This document shows, in pieces, positions 54,386 to 63,650 of a stretch of 64,000 nucleotides of DNA (positions within the stretch are counted from its first letter, which is position 1; every line of letters begins with the position of its first letter). Source of the stretch: JADKAV01 sp963704075 (GTDB lineage: Bacteria > Actinomycetota > Actinomycetes > S36-B12 > UBA10799); NCBI GenBank assembly GCA_963704075.1, contig CAVPGV010000010.1, positions 83,068 to 147,067 of the forward strand, written 5' to 3'. A model generated the notes under the pieces. That model did not search any database, had not been told where the DNA came from, and saw only the letters and a program-made list of their open reading frames with translations. Position numbers and translations under genes: made by a program.

Positions 54386-56479
54386 TCAGAACCCGTTCAG
54401 TTGATCCACGACCTGCAACAGCTCACCTTGGTCGTACCAGTTGACCGCCACGAAGTTCGGGATCTGACCACGTTCCTCGCGGCAGTCGCGAACCCGTTGC
54501 CCCAAGACGTCCTCGGTGTTGGACTGCTGGGCGCTGGACACCAGCGTCGTGAAACCGCTCAACCAGTGGTTCACCATGAACAGGTCGGCATCCGCCGGAC
54601 CCCGGTTCGGTGCGCAATCGAAATCGTCGACACTGTCGTACGTGAAGCCGGTGTCCTGGACTAGGTCGAAGCCGGAGTGCAAGTAGGGGTACCGTGCGCC
54701 GCCGCCCTCGTTCTCCATGAGAACCAGCACCCGGCGGCCCGAGTCGATCATCTGGCCCAGCGTCGGCCAGGGTTCGCCCGGGTCATGGACGTACGCCACA
54801 TCGGCCAACCCGGTCTTGTCGAAGACCTCCGCGGTGTCCGCCGGCGTCACCGCATCCTGGATGAAGATCGTCACGACCTCACGCGGATTCTGGTCCAACC
54901 AGGCCTTGACCCCCGCGAGTTCGGACTCCAACTCAGTGGCACCGAGCTCACACAGGGTGTGGCAGAGGAACGGCTTCTCTGGGCCGAGGGTCTGCTCGCC
55001 GCGCAGTCGGTCGATGGTGCGTTCCATCGCGGGCGTCAGCGCGTTCGCTCGGCCCGCTGTGAAGTCCGACTGCGCCCGCGCAAGGGAGCGCTGGGCCGTG
55101 ACCGCCCCGCCCGAACGGGTCGCCTGGCCGTACCAGGTGTCGATCAGGAACACCCGCATACCGTCTTCCAGGGACTCGACCATGCCCGTGGGCTGTTCGG
55201 CGAGGAACCAACCCGGCCGGTCGGCTGCGGACATGGAGTTGTGACTGGCCGGGAATGCGACGTCGTTGAACGGACGATCACACAGTTCCACGTGACCGTT
55301 GCAGGCCGCCGGATCACGGGTCGATGCGGCGACCTGGGTGGCTTGGGGCAACGCGGACGGCAAAAGCACGAATGCGATCAGTCCGATCGTCAGCAGCCCG
55401 AGGGCGGCCGGTGGCGCCCACGCCCAGCGCCAGGTATCCCCTTCCTCGGCCGGGCCCCGCGACCGCTCGGCGACGAGGTCGAGTTCGGCCACTCCCGTCA
55501 GGAGCACGGCGATCCCAACAGCGATCGCAACGAGCACCACCGCGATGTCCGGCTTGAGGATGAATCCCGCTCCGACCGCCACCAGCACCAGGGCCCGCGC
55601 CAAGGCCCACGCAGGCGCACTAGGACGCCGGGTCAGGCGCCGACCCCATGATGCGACCAGTTCGTGCACGTGCACCTGCGGTAGAAGTGCACTTGCCGCA
55701 ACCACGAACAAACCACCCACCACCGCGGTCCACAGCACTCGGACGGCCAGCGCCCGACCGAACACGTCGGCGGCCGACTGCAATACTGCCGAGGGCAGCG
55801 GACCCGGGTTGTACAACCGGCTGGTCACCCAGGCGAGTCCGCCCAGAACCGCCAACGTGGTAGCGACCGCCAGCAACGACCACCCCACCCTCAGAAGCGC
55901 CACCCGTCGGTCGGGGGCGATCCATACCCCGAGCACCCACAGGATGATGGTGAGGGTGGGAAGCACCCAGGCCAGGACGGTAATCGTCTGGAACAACGGG
56001 ATGATCTGCGCGGCCACCCCCTGCTGACCGCCGATCTGCGCGAGCGTTACGTCCAGGCCGGGAGGAATGTTCTCAGCCAGGTCCGGGGCGATCGCCGTCA
56101 CCAGGGAAACCGCCGAGGAGCCGATGTCGGCGATCGTCAGAACCGCCGACTCTGATCCTTCTTCGGTCAGGGCACTGTGGAAGGCCGCCACCGCTTGTGT
56201 GAAGACCCCGTCGAATGCGCTACTGGCCACGACGGCGGCCGCAGCGGGCTGCAGAGCTGGGGCGATCGCCACCAGGTCGGGCTGGGCGTCGACCAATGCG
56301 CCGCTGATCTGGGCGCCGATCTGCGCGGCCAGTTCCGGGTCGGTGCGCATGGCGTTGACGTGATCGGCGAAACGCGGGCCGTTGACGACGTTCGCGTTGA
56401 GGAAGCCGGCAATGCTGGCGAACAGGAACAGCACGCCCGCGAGCCCCAGCGCGATCGACGAACCCCTCGTGTTCCGCAC
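54386..56479 (-). CDS. Multi-helix membrane protein with a PI-PLC-like domain
   Basis: A 697-aa protein. The N-terminal 390 residues contain a signal-anchor helix (about 10-30), an extracytoplasmic region, then about six transmembrane helices. The C-terminal 300 residues resemble the PLC-like phosphodiesterase domain: FNDVAFPASHNSMSAAD with a catalytic-type histidine, and later EVVTIFIQDAVTP and VLVLMENEGGG. Family members cleave phosphodiesters of lipids. It has its own promoter region, divergent from the CHASE protein gene. Confidence 0.8.
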   Translation of the reverse strand: MRNTRGSSIALGLAGVLFLFASIAGFLNANVVNGPRFADHVNAMRTDPELAAQIGAQISGALVDAQPDLVAIAPALQPAAAAVVASSAFDGVFTQAVAAFHSALTEEGSESAVLTIADIGSSAVSLVTAIAPDLAENIPPGLDVTLAQIGGQQGVAAQIIPLFQTITVLAWVLPTLTIILWVLGVWIAPDRRVALLRVGWSLLAVATTLAVLGGLAWVTSRLYNPGPLPSAVLQSAADVFGRALAVRVLWTAVVGGLFVVAASALLPQVHVHELVASWGRRLTRRPSAPAWALARALVLVAVGAGFILKPDIAVVLVAIAVGIAVLLTGVAELDLVAERSRGPAEEGDTWRWAWAPPAALGLLTIGLIAFVLLPSALPQATQVAASTRDPAACNGHVELCDRPFNDVAFPASHNSMSAADRPGWFLAEQPTGMVESLEDGMRVFLIDTWYGQATRSGGAVTAQRSLARAQSDFTAGRANALTPAMERTIDRLRGEQTLGPEKPFLCHTLCELGATELESELAGVKAWLDQNPREVVTIFIQDAVTPADTAEVFDKTGLADVAYVHDPGEPWPTLGQMIDSGRRVLVLMENEGGGARYPYLHSGFDLVQDTGFTYDSVDDFDCAPNRGPADADLFMVNHWLSGFTTLVSSAQQSNTEDVLGQRVRDCREERGQIPNFVAVNWYDQGELLQVVDQLNGF

Positions 56480-56595
56480 GCATCCTCCCCATCTGGCACC
56501 TCAGGCTCACGCCCGAGAGGACCCGTATTGACTACTCTGCGTATCCGAATCGCTTCGAATGGTGATCAAGCTCTTCCAAGCAGGATAGTTGAACC

Positions 56596-58977
56596 GTGGC
56601 AGATCCAGGTCTGGATCATAGGGGGGTTCCTTCGGCATGGAAACTTGCCATTCCTGTCGCCCTCGTCGCAACCCTGGGACTCGCCCTGACGATCGGACTG
56701 GTCCAGCTGCAGCGGCACAACGTCTCCGAGGACGCCCGGGTCGTGGTGCGACAGAGCGTGTCCACCACCGCTGAGCGGGCCTCACGGTCATTGGGCACTT
56801 TGAACGGGTCGATGGGCGCGGTCACCGGGCTGTTCGAGATCCAGAGCAACATAACGCAGGAGGAGTTTCGCGCCTTCGTGCGCAGGGCGTTCGCATCTCG
56901 CCCGGACGTCCAGGCCGTGCAGTACGCCCCGCTGATCTCCTCATCGCAACGCACCGAGTTCGAGTCCCTACTGGCCCGGAACGGTCATCCGGACGGGATC
57001 CGTGATCCCTCGCCCGACGGCTTGGTCCAGTCCCCCGAGCGCAAGGAGTACCTGCCGATCCAGTACTCCTACCCACAGGCCAGGAACGGCCAGACCTACG
57101 GCCTGGATGTGCTCTACCGCCCGAGCAACCGTCCCACCGTGCTGGCCGCACGCGACACCGGCGAGACGCAGATCGGCGGCCTGACGAACATCGTGCAGGA
57201 CGGCACCCCCGCATTGCTGCTGTACACGCCGATCTATCGCCCCGGCGCGCAACCGACCACGATCGAAGGACGGCGGGCGAATTGGGCCGGAATGGCGGTG
57301 GCGGTCCTGCGGATACCCGAGTGGATGGAACGCGCCACGGGCGTCCACGCGGATCGCACGACGTCGCTGACCCTCATCGACAACCGGCGACAGGACTCCC
57401 AGGTCATTTGGTCCAACGACACCAACGTCGACCCCAACAACCCGCGGACGTGGTCGAGTTCGGCCACCGTGACGCTGACCGACGACGAGGACGTGATCCT
57501 GGCTGGCGCGCCCACCCCGGGATTCCTCGCAGAACAGGGCGCCTGGCGACCATGGGCGGCGCTCATCGGCGGGCTGATCATGACCCTGCTCTTGTGCCTC
57601 GTCGTGTGGAAATGGCTGGATGCCCGGCGGATTCGCCGCCTCGCCGACGAGTTGCAGCAGGCGACGGGCCGCCTGCGCTTCTTGGCCGAACGCGACCCAT
57701 TGACCGGCCTGCCGCACCGCGACGGTCTGCGAAGTTGGGTCGACGGATGGTGTTCGCGCAACCCAGACCGATCGCTGGCGGTGCTGTTCATCGACCTCGA
57801 CGGGTTCAAAGAGGTCAACACCGCTTGGGGTCATCCGACCGGGGACCTGGTCCTGCGCCAGATCGGCCATCGGCTGTCCGTCCTCGGAGGAGATTCCGAC
57901 TCGACCATCGCACGGCTCGGCGGCGACGAGTTCGTCGTGGCGCGGGCGATGGACCGCGGCTCGCTCGCCGGTTTGACGACGATGGTCCACACCGTCATCC
58001 ACGAACCCATCCCGATCGGCGACCGTGATGTGCAGTTCACCAGTTCCATCGGGATCGCAGTCTGGCCCGAGGACGGCAACACCCTGGACACTGTGCTGGT
58101 CAATGCTGATATCGCGGTGCGCGCCGCCAAGCAGAAACAGGCCGACTCCGTGGTGCGGTTCGATCCCGTGATGGCGGCCGAAGGCGCTGCACAACGGCAA
58201 CTGGCCAGGGCCTTGCGGGTCGCGATGCGGTTCCCCGACGACAACTTCTATCTGGAGTACCAGCCCCAGGTCGACATGCGTACCGGATCGCTGGTCGCCG
58301 CGGAGGCCCTCATCCGGTGGCGCGATGCCAGCGGACGCATGATCCCTCCGATGGAGTTCATCCCCATGGCCGGGGCACAGGGGATGATGCCGGCGTTGGG
58401 CCGCTGGATCCTGGACCAGGCATGCCAGACCGTCGCCCAATGGCGCCACATCTGCGATGCGGTCGTCGCGGTCAACGTCGACACCCAGCAACTCAACGAC
58501 GACTTCGCCGGCACCGTTTCCACCGTCCTGCACCAACGAGGCGTCGAACCAGACTGGCTGATCATCGAAGTCACGGAGAGTGCGGCCATGGACAGCGAGG
58601 CGCAGCGCGAACTCGACCGGGTCCGCGCCCTCGGAGTGCAAGTGGCGATCGACGACTTCGGGACCGGGTTCTCGTCGTTGTCGCGCCTGGCCGACCTGCC
58701 CGCCAACCAACTGAAGATCGACCGCGCGTTCGTGGCCGGTCTGGGCGAGTCCGCCGAGTCGCTGGAGATCGTGCGCACGATCGTGGCCCTGGCACGGGCG
58801 TTGGGTCTCGACACACTCGCCGAGGGCGTCGAGACCCCACTGCAGGCGCAGATCCTGCTGCGTGAAGGCGTTCATCTCGGACAGGGTTTCCTGTTCGCAC
58901 GGACGATCACGAAACAGGCATGTCTGGAGGCCTTCCAGACCGGAATCGGGATGCCGGCCAGCCTGGTCAACCGGTAA
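56596..58977 (+). CDS. CHASE-GGDEF-EAL cyclic di-GMP enzyme
   Basis: A 793-aa membrane sensor protein. Two transmembrane helices (about 15-38 and 318-340) frame a CHASE sensory domain outside the cell (SRPDVQAVQYAPLIS, QYSYPQARN). GGDEF is intact (LGGDEF, near residue 441), and the EAL domain has EALIRW (near 568), DDFGTGFSSLS, and EGVET. Both cyclase and phosphodiesterase motifs look active; no RxxD inhibitory site precedes GGDEF. GTG 56596 gives a basic N-terminus followed by the first helix. Confidence 0.92.
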   Translation: MADPGLDHRGVPSAWKLAIPVALVATLGLALTIGLVQLQRHNVSEDARVVVRQSVSTTAERASRSLGTLNGSMGAVTGLFEIQSNITQEEFRAFVRRAFASRPDVQAVQYAPLISSSQRTEFESLLARNGHPDGIRDPSPDGLVQSPERKEYLPIQYSYPQARNGQTYGLDVLYRPSNRPTVLAARDTGETQIGGLTNIVQDGTPALLLYTPIYRPGAQPTTIEGRRANWAGMAVAVLRIPEWMERATGVHADRTTSLTLIDNRRQDSQVIWSNDTNVDPNNPRTWSSSATVTLTDDEDVILAGAPTPGFLAEQGAWRPWAALIGGLIMTLLLCLVVWKWLDARRIRRLADELQQATGRLRFLAERDPLTGLPHRDGLRSWVDGWCSRNPDRSLAVLFIDLDGFKEVNTAWGHPTGDLVLRQIGHRLSVLGGDSDSTIARLGGDEFVVARAMDRGSLAGLTTMVHTVIHEPIPIGDRDVQFTSSIGIAVWPEDGNTLDTVLVNADIAVRAAKQKQADSVVRFDPVMAAEGAAQRQLARALRVAMRFPDDNFYLEYQPQVDMRTGSLVAAEALIRWRDASGRMIPPMEFIPMAGAQGMMPALGRWILDQACQTVAQWRHICDAVVAVNVDTQQLNDDFAGTVSTVLHQRGVEPDWLIIEVTESAAMDSEAQRELDRVRALGVQVAIDDFGTGFSSLSRLADLPANQLKIDRAFVAGLGESAESLEIVRTIVALARALGLDTLAEGVETPLQAQILLREGVHLGQGFLFARTITKQACLEAFQTGIGMPASLVNR

Positions 58978-59018
58978 CGCGGCGAGTCGGAAAGCTCGAC
59001 GGCCGACCGGGGCTGGTC

Positions 59019-59450
59019 CTAGGTGGCGCGGACGCAGGCTTTGATCATGCGCACGGGGTTGCTCCCGCCGTATTTCTTCATCTTGGCCTTGGTCACCGAC
59101 GTGGTGCCCTTGACGCGCTGCTTGGACCCCGATCCCTTCCACCGAACCGTGTACCTACCGACCGGTTGGTTGAACTCGTCGTACTGGGTGGCGCGCAGTT
59201 TGCCCTTCGAGACCTTCCCCTTGATGCAGAAGTACTCGCTGTAGAACGCGCCGATCGCGCCCACCACCTTGCGGCCCTTCTTGCGCAGTGCCGCGAAGTC
59301 GCCGTAGTACAGTCCATCGACCGACTGCAGGTTCTTCACCATGTACAGGTCCCGAGTCGGCGCGGCGCTGGCCGTCGGCGCCACCACCCCCACCGACCCG
59401 ATGGTCAGAATCGTCGTCAGTGCTGCTGCGCCCATACCTTTGTGCTGCAT
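59019..59450 (-). CDS. Secreted hypothetical protein
   Basis: A 143-aa protein with a signal peptide (residues 1-30, cleavage after PTASA) and a basic mature part with many lysines (KKGRKVVGAIGAFYSEYFC). No family is recognised. TACCGT lies 6 nt before the ATG at 59450 and GGAGGT directly before it. The two cysteines may pair after export. Confidence 0.65.
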   Translation of the reverse strand: MQHKGMGAAALTTILTIGSVGVVAPTASAAPTRDLYMVKNLQSVDGLYYGDFAALRKKGRKVVGAIGAFYSEYFCIKGKVSKGKLRATQYDEFNQPVGRYTVRWKGSGSKQRVKGTTSVTKAKMKKYGGSNPVRMIKACVRAT

Positions 59451-59456
59451 ACCTCC

Positions 59457-59462
59457 ACGGTA
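59457..59462 (-). promoter_or_regulatory. -10 element of the secreted protein gene
   Basis: TACCGT on the minus strand is 6 nt from the ATG at 59450, the same leaderless spacing as elsewhere, although GGAGGT fills that interval. Confidence 0.4.
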
Positions 59463-59551
59463 CGCCTCTGGGCTCTGATACGAGCGCGTCGCCGGGCCGG
59501 AGCGGCCCACCTGCGACAATCAGGTAATCCCCGATCACAAGGACACGCCAC

Positions 59552-61396
59552 ATGGCCCTGCGCAGCGACCTGCGGAACGTAGCAATCATCGCCCACGTCG
59601 ATCACGGCAAGACGACCCTGGTCGATGCCATGTTGTGGCAGTCGGGCGCCTTCCGAGAGAACGCCGACGTCGCCGACCGGGTCATGGACTCCATGGACCT
59701 CGAACGCGAGAAGGGCATCACGATCCTCGCGAAGCAGACAGCGGTGCTGCATGGCGGCGTGACGATCAACATCATCGACACCCCCGGCCACGCCGACTTC
59801 GGCGGTGAGGTGGAACGCGGACTCGAGATGGTCGACGGCGTACTGCTGCTGGTCGACGCGTCGGAAGGGCCGCTCCCCCAGACCCGGTTCGTGCTGCGCA
59901 AGGCGCTGGCCAAACAACTGCCGGTGGTTCTGGTGGTGAACAAGGTCGACCGGTCCGATGCCCGGATCGCCGAGGTGGTCGACGAGGTCTACGAATTGTT
60001 CTTCGACCTCGACGCCACAGAGGATCAGATCGACTTCCCGGTCGTCTACGCAAGTGCCCGGGCCGGTCGGGCGAGCCTCGAGCGCCCACAGAACGCGTCG
60101 ATGCCCGACTCACCGGACCTCGAACCGCTCTTCGAGACGCTGGTCTCCACCGTTCCGGCTCCGAGCTACGACGAGGACGCCCCTCTGCAGGCGCACGTCA
60201 CGAACCTGGATGCGTCTGCCTACTTGGGCCGCTTGGCGGTGTGCCGCATCCACGCCGGAACCATCCGCAAGGGCCAACAGGTCACGTGGTGCCGCGCCGA
60301 CGGGACACAGACCATTGCGAAGGTCAGCGACCTGCTCATGACCGACGCCTTGGAGCGCAAGCCCGTCGACCAAGCGGGGCCCGGCGACATCATCGCGGTA
60401 GCCGGGATTCCGGAGATCACGATCGGTGAGACCCTGGCCGATCCGAACGACCCCCGGCCCCTACCGGTGATCACCGTGGACGAGCCGAGCATTTCGGTGA
60501 CCATCGGCACCAACACCTCGCCCCTGGCCGGCGGGCAGGGCAGCAAGATGACCGCCCGACTGATCAAGAACCGGCTGGACTCCGAGTTGATCGGCAACGT
60601 CTCACTGCGGGTCGCGGACACCGACCGCCCCGACGCATGGGAGGTGCAGGGTCGCGGCGAGCTGCAGCTGGCCGTGCTCGTGGAGATGATGCGGCGCGAG
60701 GGTTTCGAGTTGACCGTCGGCAAGCCACTGGTCGTCACCAAGGAGATCGACGGCACTCTGAATGAACCGATGGAGAACGTCACCATCGACATCCCGGAGG
60801 ACTACGTCGGGGTCATCTCACAGTTGATGGGGCTTCGACGCGGACGCATGGAGGACATGACCAACCACGGGACCGGCTGGGTGCGCATGGAGTACCGAGT
60901 GCCCGCCCGAGCGCTCATCGGCTTCCGCACGGAGTTCCTCACCGAGACCCGCGGGACCGGCCTGATGCACCACGTCTTCGGCGGATACGAGCCGTGGCAC
61001 GGCGACTTGCGCACCCGCCCGAGCGGGTCGTTGGTCGCCGACCGCCGCGGTGCGGTCACCAGCTACGCATGTTTCAACCTGCAGGAACGCGGGACCCTGT
61101 TCGTCGAACCCGGCGCCGAGGTGTACGAAGGCATGATCGTGGGGGAGAACGCCCGGGCCGACGACATGGACGTCAACCCGACGAAGGAGAAGAAGCTCAC
61201 CAACGTGCGGTCCTCGACCGGTGAAGAACTCGAACGTCTGATCCCCGCCAGGCGACTGTCGCTGGAGCAGGCATTGGAGTTCTGCCGGGAGGACGAGTGC
61301 GTCGAGGTCACTCCGCACATGGTGCGTTTGCGGAAGGTCGAGCTGAACGCGGCCCTGCGCGGTCGGGCGACGGCACGGCGCAAGGCGCGGGGCTGA
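59552..61396 (+). CDS. typA: Ribosome-binding GTPase TypA/BipA
   Basis: A 614-aa translational GTPase involved in ribosome assembly and stress adaptation. G motifs: AHVDHGKTTLVDAM (G1), REKGITILAKQ (G2), DTPGHADFGGEVER (G3), and NKVDR (G4). The BipA-specific C-terminal region includes PARALIGFRTEFLTETRGTG and NVRSSTGEELERL. The length is normal. It has a short leader with AAGGAC before the ATG. Confidence 0.95.
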   Translation: MALRSDLRNVAIIAHVDHGKTTLVDAMLWQSGAFRENADVADRVMDSMDLEREKGITILAKQTAVLHGGVTINIIDTPGHADFGGEVERGLEMVDGVLLLVDASEGPLPQTRFVLRKALAKQLPVVLVVNKVDRSDARIAEVVDEVYELFFDLDATEDQIDFPVVYASARAGRASLERPQNASMPDSPDLEPLFETLVSTVPAPSYDEDAPLQAHVTNLDASAYLGRLAVCRIHAGTIRKGQQVTWCRADGTQTIAKVSDLLMTDALERKPVDQAGPGDIIAVAGIPEITIGETLADPNDPRPLPVITVDEPSISVTIGTNTSPLAGGQGSKMTARLIKNRLDSELIGNVSLRVADTDRPDAWEVQGRGELQLAVLVEMMRREGFELTVGKPLVVTKEIDGTLNEPMENVTIDIPEDYVGVISQLMGLRRGRMEDMTNHGTGWVRMEYRVPARALIGFRTEFLTETRGTGLMHHVFGGYEPWHGDLRTRPSGSLVADRRGAVTSYACFNLQERGTLFVEPGAEVYEGMIVGENARADDMDVNPTKEKKLTNVRSSTGEELERLIPARRLSLEQALEFCREDECVEVTPHMVRLRKVELNAALRGRATARRKARG

Positions 61397-61573
61397 CTGC
61401 CGAGCGGGCTGATAACCGGCGAGCGCCAGGTGCCGCGAGTGAACTCCCGGGACCGGCTCAACCTCCAATCAACTCGGGCAAGACGAACGGCCGGACGGTG
61501 CGCTCCCGCTGAGGGCCGCGCTCGACTACGGCGGACACGGGCGTGCCGCTTCACCGGGTTGGTGTCCACTGTC

Positions 61574-61579
61574 TAGCCT
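61574..61579 (+). promoter_or_regulatory. -10 element of the DUF2510 gene
   Basis: TAGCCT ends 6 nt before the ATG at 61586; no ribosome site is present. Confidence 0.45.
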
Positions 61580-61585
61580 GGCGTC

Positions 61586-62872
61586 ATGAGCAACGATCTG
61601 CCTCCGGCTGGCTGGTACCCGAATCCCGATGGCACCGGCGGTCTTCGCTGGTGGAGCGGGATCGGGTGGAGCGAGTACACCCGTAGCGGACCGGCCATGC
61701 CGACCCCCGACGCCGCAGTGCCACCGCACACCCCCGACGCGGTTGAGCAGCCCATGACACCCGTTCCAGCCGCGGCGCAACCTCTTCAGCCCCCGACGAG
61801 CGCCTGGCAAGCAGGTGCGGCCGTACCCGCCACGACCGCACCTCTGGGTGGCTACGCGCCGTACTCACCGCCGCCGAGCAGGCCGCTGACGGGCAGTGGC
61901 ATGCGGCCGTTGGGCTCGATGTTCTCCGATATCGGACGTATCGTCCGGCGCGCATGGTGGCCGATCCTCGCGATCTCGGTGATCATCTGGGCAGCGATAA
62001 CCGCCCTTCTGGCCGTTTTGGCCGTGACGTTGGTCGATCTGACGGCATTCCGCCGAGGCCTGGACTTCCTCGGCACAGCACTGGACAACTCACCGGACGG
62101 CAACCTCAGCCAAGCGCAGATCGATCGACTGCAGACCGACTTCGGGGAGGCCTTCAGTCGCCTACCGGTAGCCGGATGGGTTCTGGTCGGCGTGGTCCTG
62201 TCGGTGTTGCTGCTTCTCGCGACCACCGTTCAGATCGGCGCCGTCAACCGTTTGGCGATGGATGCCACCACGTCGAACCCCGTGTCCTGGGGTCCCGCTT
62301 GGAGGTCCGGATTCACCGCCGGTCTGCGACTGTTCGGCTACTACGTGCTCATCAGCGTGTTGGTCGGACTCGGCCTGGTTCTTGTCGTGGTGGCCATCGC
62401 CCTGGCCGCACAGCTGTCCCCGGCGCTCGCGGTCGCGCTCGGCCTGCTGGCGTTCCTGGGCGCAATCGTGCTGTCCTTCTGGCTTCTCGGGCGCCTGATC
62501 CCGGCCCTTGCACAAGCCGTGGTCGCGGGCGGCGCCCTTGGCTGGTCGTGGCGGGCGACCAAAGGCAAGTACTGGGCAGTGCTGGGACGCTACCTGCTCT
62601 GGTCACTGGCGGCCTCAGTGATCATCAACGTAGTGCTCACGGTCATCAGCATCCCGGTGAGTCTGTTCTTCCTCGGCTCGTCGACCAGCGAGGATCCCTT
62701 CTCACAACTCGGTCTCGCGCTGTCCCTGAACCTGATCCTGCTTCCGCTGAGCATGGCCACCGCGGCCATCACGATCGTGGGGATCGTGCCGATCTGGCGG
62801 GACCTGACAGACCACCCGGTCTATCGGTCGATCGACGATGAGGGGCTACCGATCACGCAACCCGGCGCGTGA
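61586..62872 (+). CDS. DUF2510-containing polytopic membrane protein
   Basis: A 428-aa protein. The N-terminal DUF2510 segment is PPAGWYPNPDGTGGLRWWSG, a small tryptophan-rich module of actinobacterial membrane proteins. A proline/alanine-rich linker follows (about residues 35-100), then five to six transmembrane helices resembling the glycerophosphoryl-diester-phosphodiesterase membrane (GPDPase_memb) domain. Function unknown. Confidence 0.75.
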   Translation: MSNDLPPAGWYPNPDGTGGLRWWSGIGWSEYTRSGPAMPTPDAAVPPHTPDAVEQPMTPVPAAAQPLQPPTSAWQAGAAVPATTAPLGGYAPYSPPPSRPLTGSGMRPLGSMFSDIGRIVRRAWWPILAISVIIWAAITALLAVLAVTLVDLTAFRRGLDFLGTALDNSPDGNLSQAQIDRLQTDFGEAFSRLPVAGWVLVGVVLSVLLLLATTVQIGAVNRLAMDATTSNPVSWGPAWRSGFTAGLRLFGYYVLISVLVGLGLVLVVVAIALAAQLSPALAVALGLLAFLGAIVLSFWLLGRLIPALAQAVVAGGALGWSWRATKGKYWAVLGRYLLWSLAASVIINVVLTVISIPVSLFFLGSSTSEDPFSQLGLALSLNLILLPLSMATAAITIVGIVPIWRDLTDHPVYRSIDDEGLPITQPGA

Positions 62873-62926
62873 ACGACAAGCCACTGCACCCGCGTCGTCG
62901 GGGCTGTTCTTGGGCGGTCAGAGGGT

Positions 62927-62932
62927 TACTGT
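62927..62932 (+). promoter_or_regulatory. -10 element of the VOC gene
   Basis: TACTGT ends 6 nt before the ATG at 62939, a further leaderless-type start. Confidence 0.45.
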
Positions 62933-62938
62933 GAAGCC

Positions 62939-63322
62939 ATGCCACGACCAGTCCATTTCGAGATCCAGGCAAGCGATGTGGGTGCGGTTCGCACCTTCTA
63001 CGAGGACGTTTTCGGCTGGACGTTCGAGAAGTTCGGCGACGTCGATTACTGGGTCATCAACACCGGTGACGAACCGGCAGGGGTCAACGGTGGTCTGCTC
63101 CCCCGCAACAGCCCAGCGCCGAAGGAGGGCGACGGCGTGAACGCGTACGTCGCGGTGATCGGTGTGGGCGACTGTCAGGAGTACTTCGACCGGGCTCTTG
63201 CGGCCGGTGGGACCGAAGCCATGCCCGTGACCGCGATGCCCGGGGTGGGGGTCCTGGCATACGTGAAGGACCCCGACGGCAATCTGTTCGGGATCATCCA
63301 ACCGGAGCCCGGCAGCGGTTGA
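62939..63322 (+). CDS. VOC-family (glyoxalase-like) protein
   Basis: A 127-aa protein with one VOC half: VHFEIQASDVGAVRTFYEDV at the start and YVKDPDGNLFGIIQPEPG at the end. The histidine near the N-terminus and the glutamate near the C-terminus could bind a metal. Members of the group range from isomerases to antibiotic-binding proteins. No partner gene is adjacent. Confidence 0.82.
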   Translation: MPRPVHFEIQASDVGAVRTFYEDVFGWTFEKFGDVDYWVINTGDEPAGVNGGLLPRNSPAPKEGDGVNAYVAVIGVGDCQEYFDRALAAGGTEAMPVTAMPGVGVLAYVKDPDGNLFGIIQPEPGSG

Positions 63323-63340
63323 CCCCCGCAGGCGATGCCA

Positions 63341-63617
63341 CTGGCGCGTGGTGTCCAAAGTCCCGCCAGTCGGGTCGCTCGTGGGGACTTTGGTCGGATC
63401 TGGTCACCCACTGGCGCGTGGTGTCCCAAGTCCCGCCAGTCGGGTCGCTCGTGGGGACTTTGGTCGGATCTGGTCACCCACTGGCGCGTGGTGTCCAAAG
63501 TCCCGCCAGTCGGGTCGCTCGTGGGGACTTTGGTCGGATCTGGTCACCCACTGGCGCGTGGTGTCCCAAGTCCCGCCAGTCGGGTCGCTCGTGGGGACTT
63601 TGGTCGGGTCTGGTCAC
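63341..63617. repeat. Four tandem 70-bp repeats with hairpin
   Basis: Units at 63341-63410, 63411-63480, 63481-63550 and 63551-63617 are almost identical with period exactly 70 bp. Each contains CCAAAGTCCC and, 19 nt later, GGGACTTTGG, able to form a 10-bp stem. Copies 1 and 3 have the perfect stem; copies 2 and 4 have CCCAAGTCCC and one mismatch, so the array is a duplicated dimer. It lies between the convergent VOC and Abhydrolase_9 genes and may end transcription from both sides. Confidence 0.9.
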
Positions 63618-63650
63618 GTTCCGGGCCCGTTGCCTAACGAGACACGATCC

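Noticed and set aside
56968..59142. 724-codon open frame opposite the CHASE-GGDEF-EAL gene
   Set aside because: It is antisense to a gene with intact catalytic motifs and its composition (Arg, His, Gln, Asp rich) is typical of a high-GC shadow frame.
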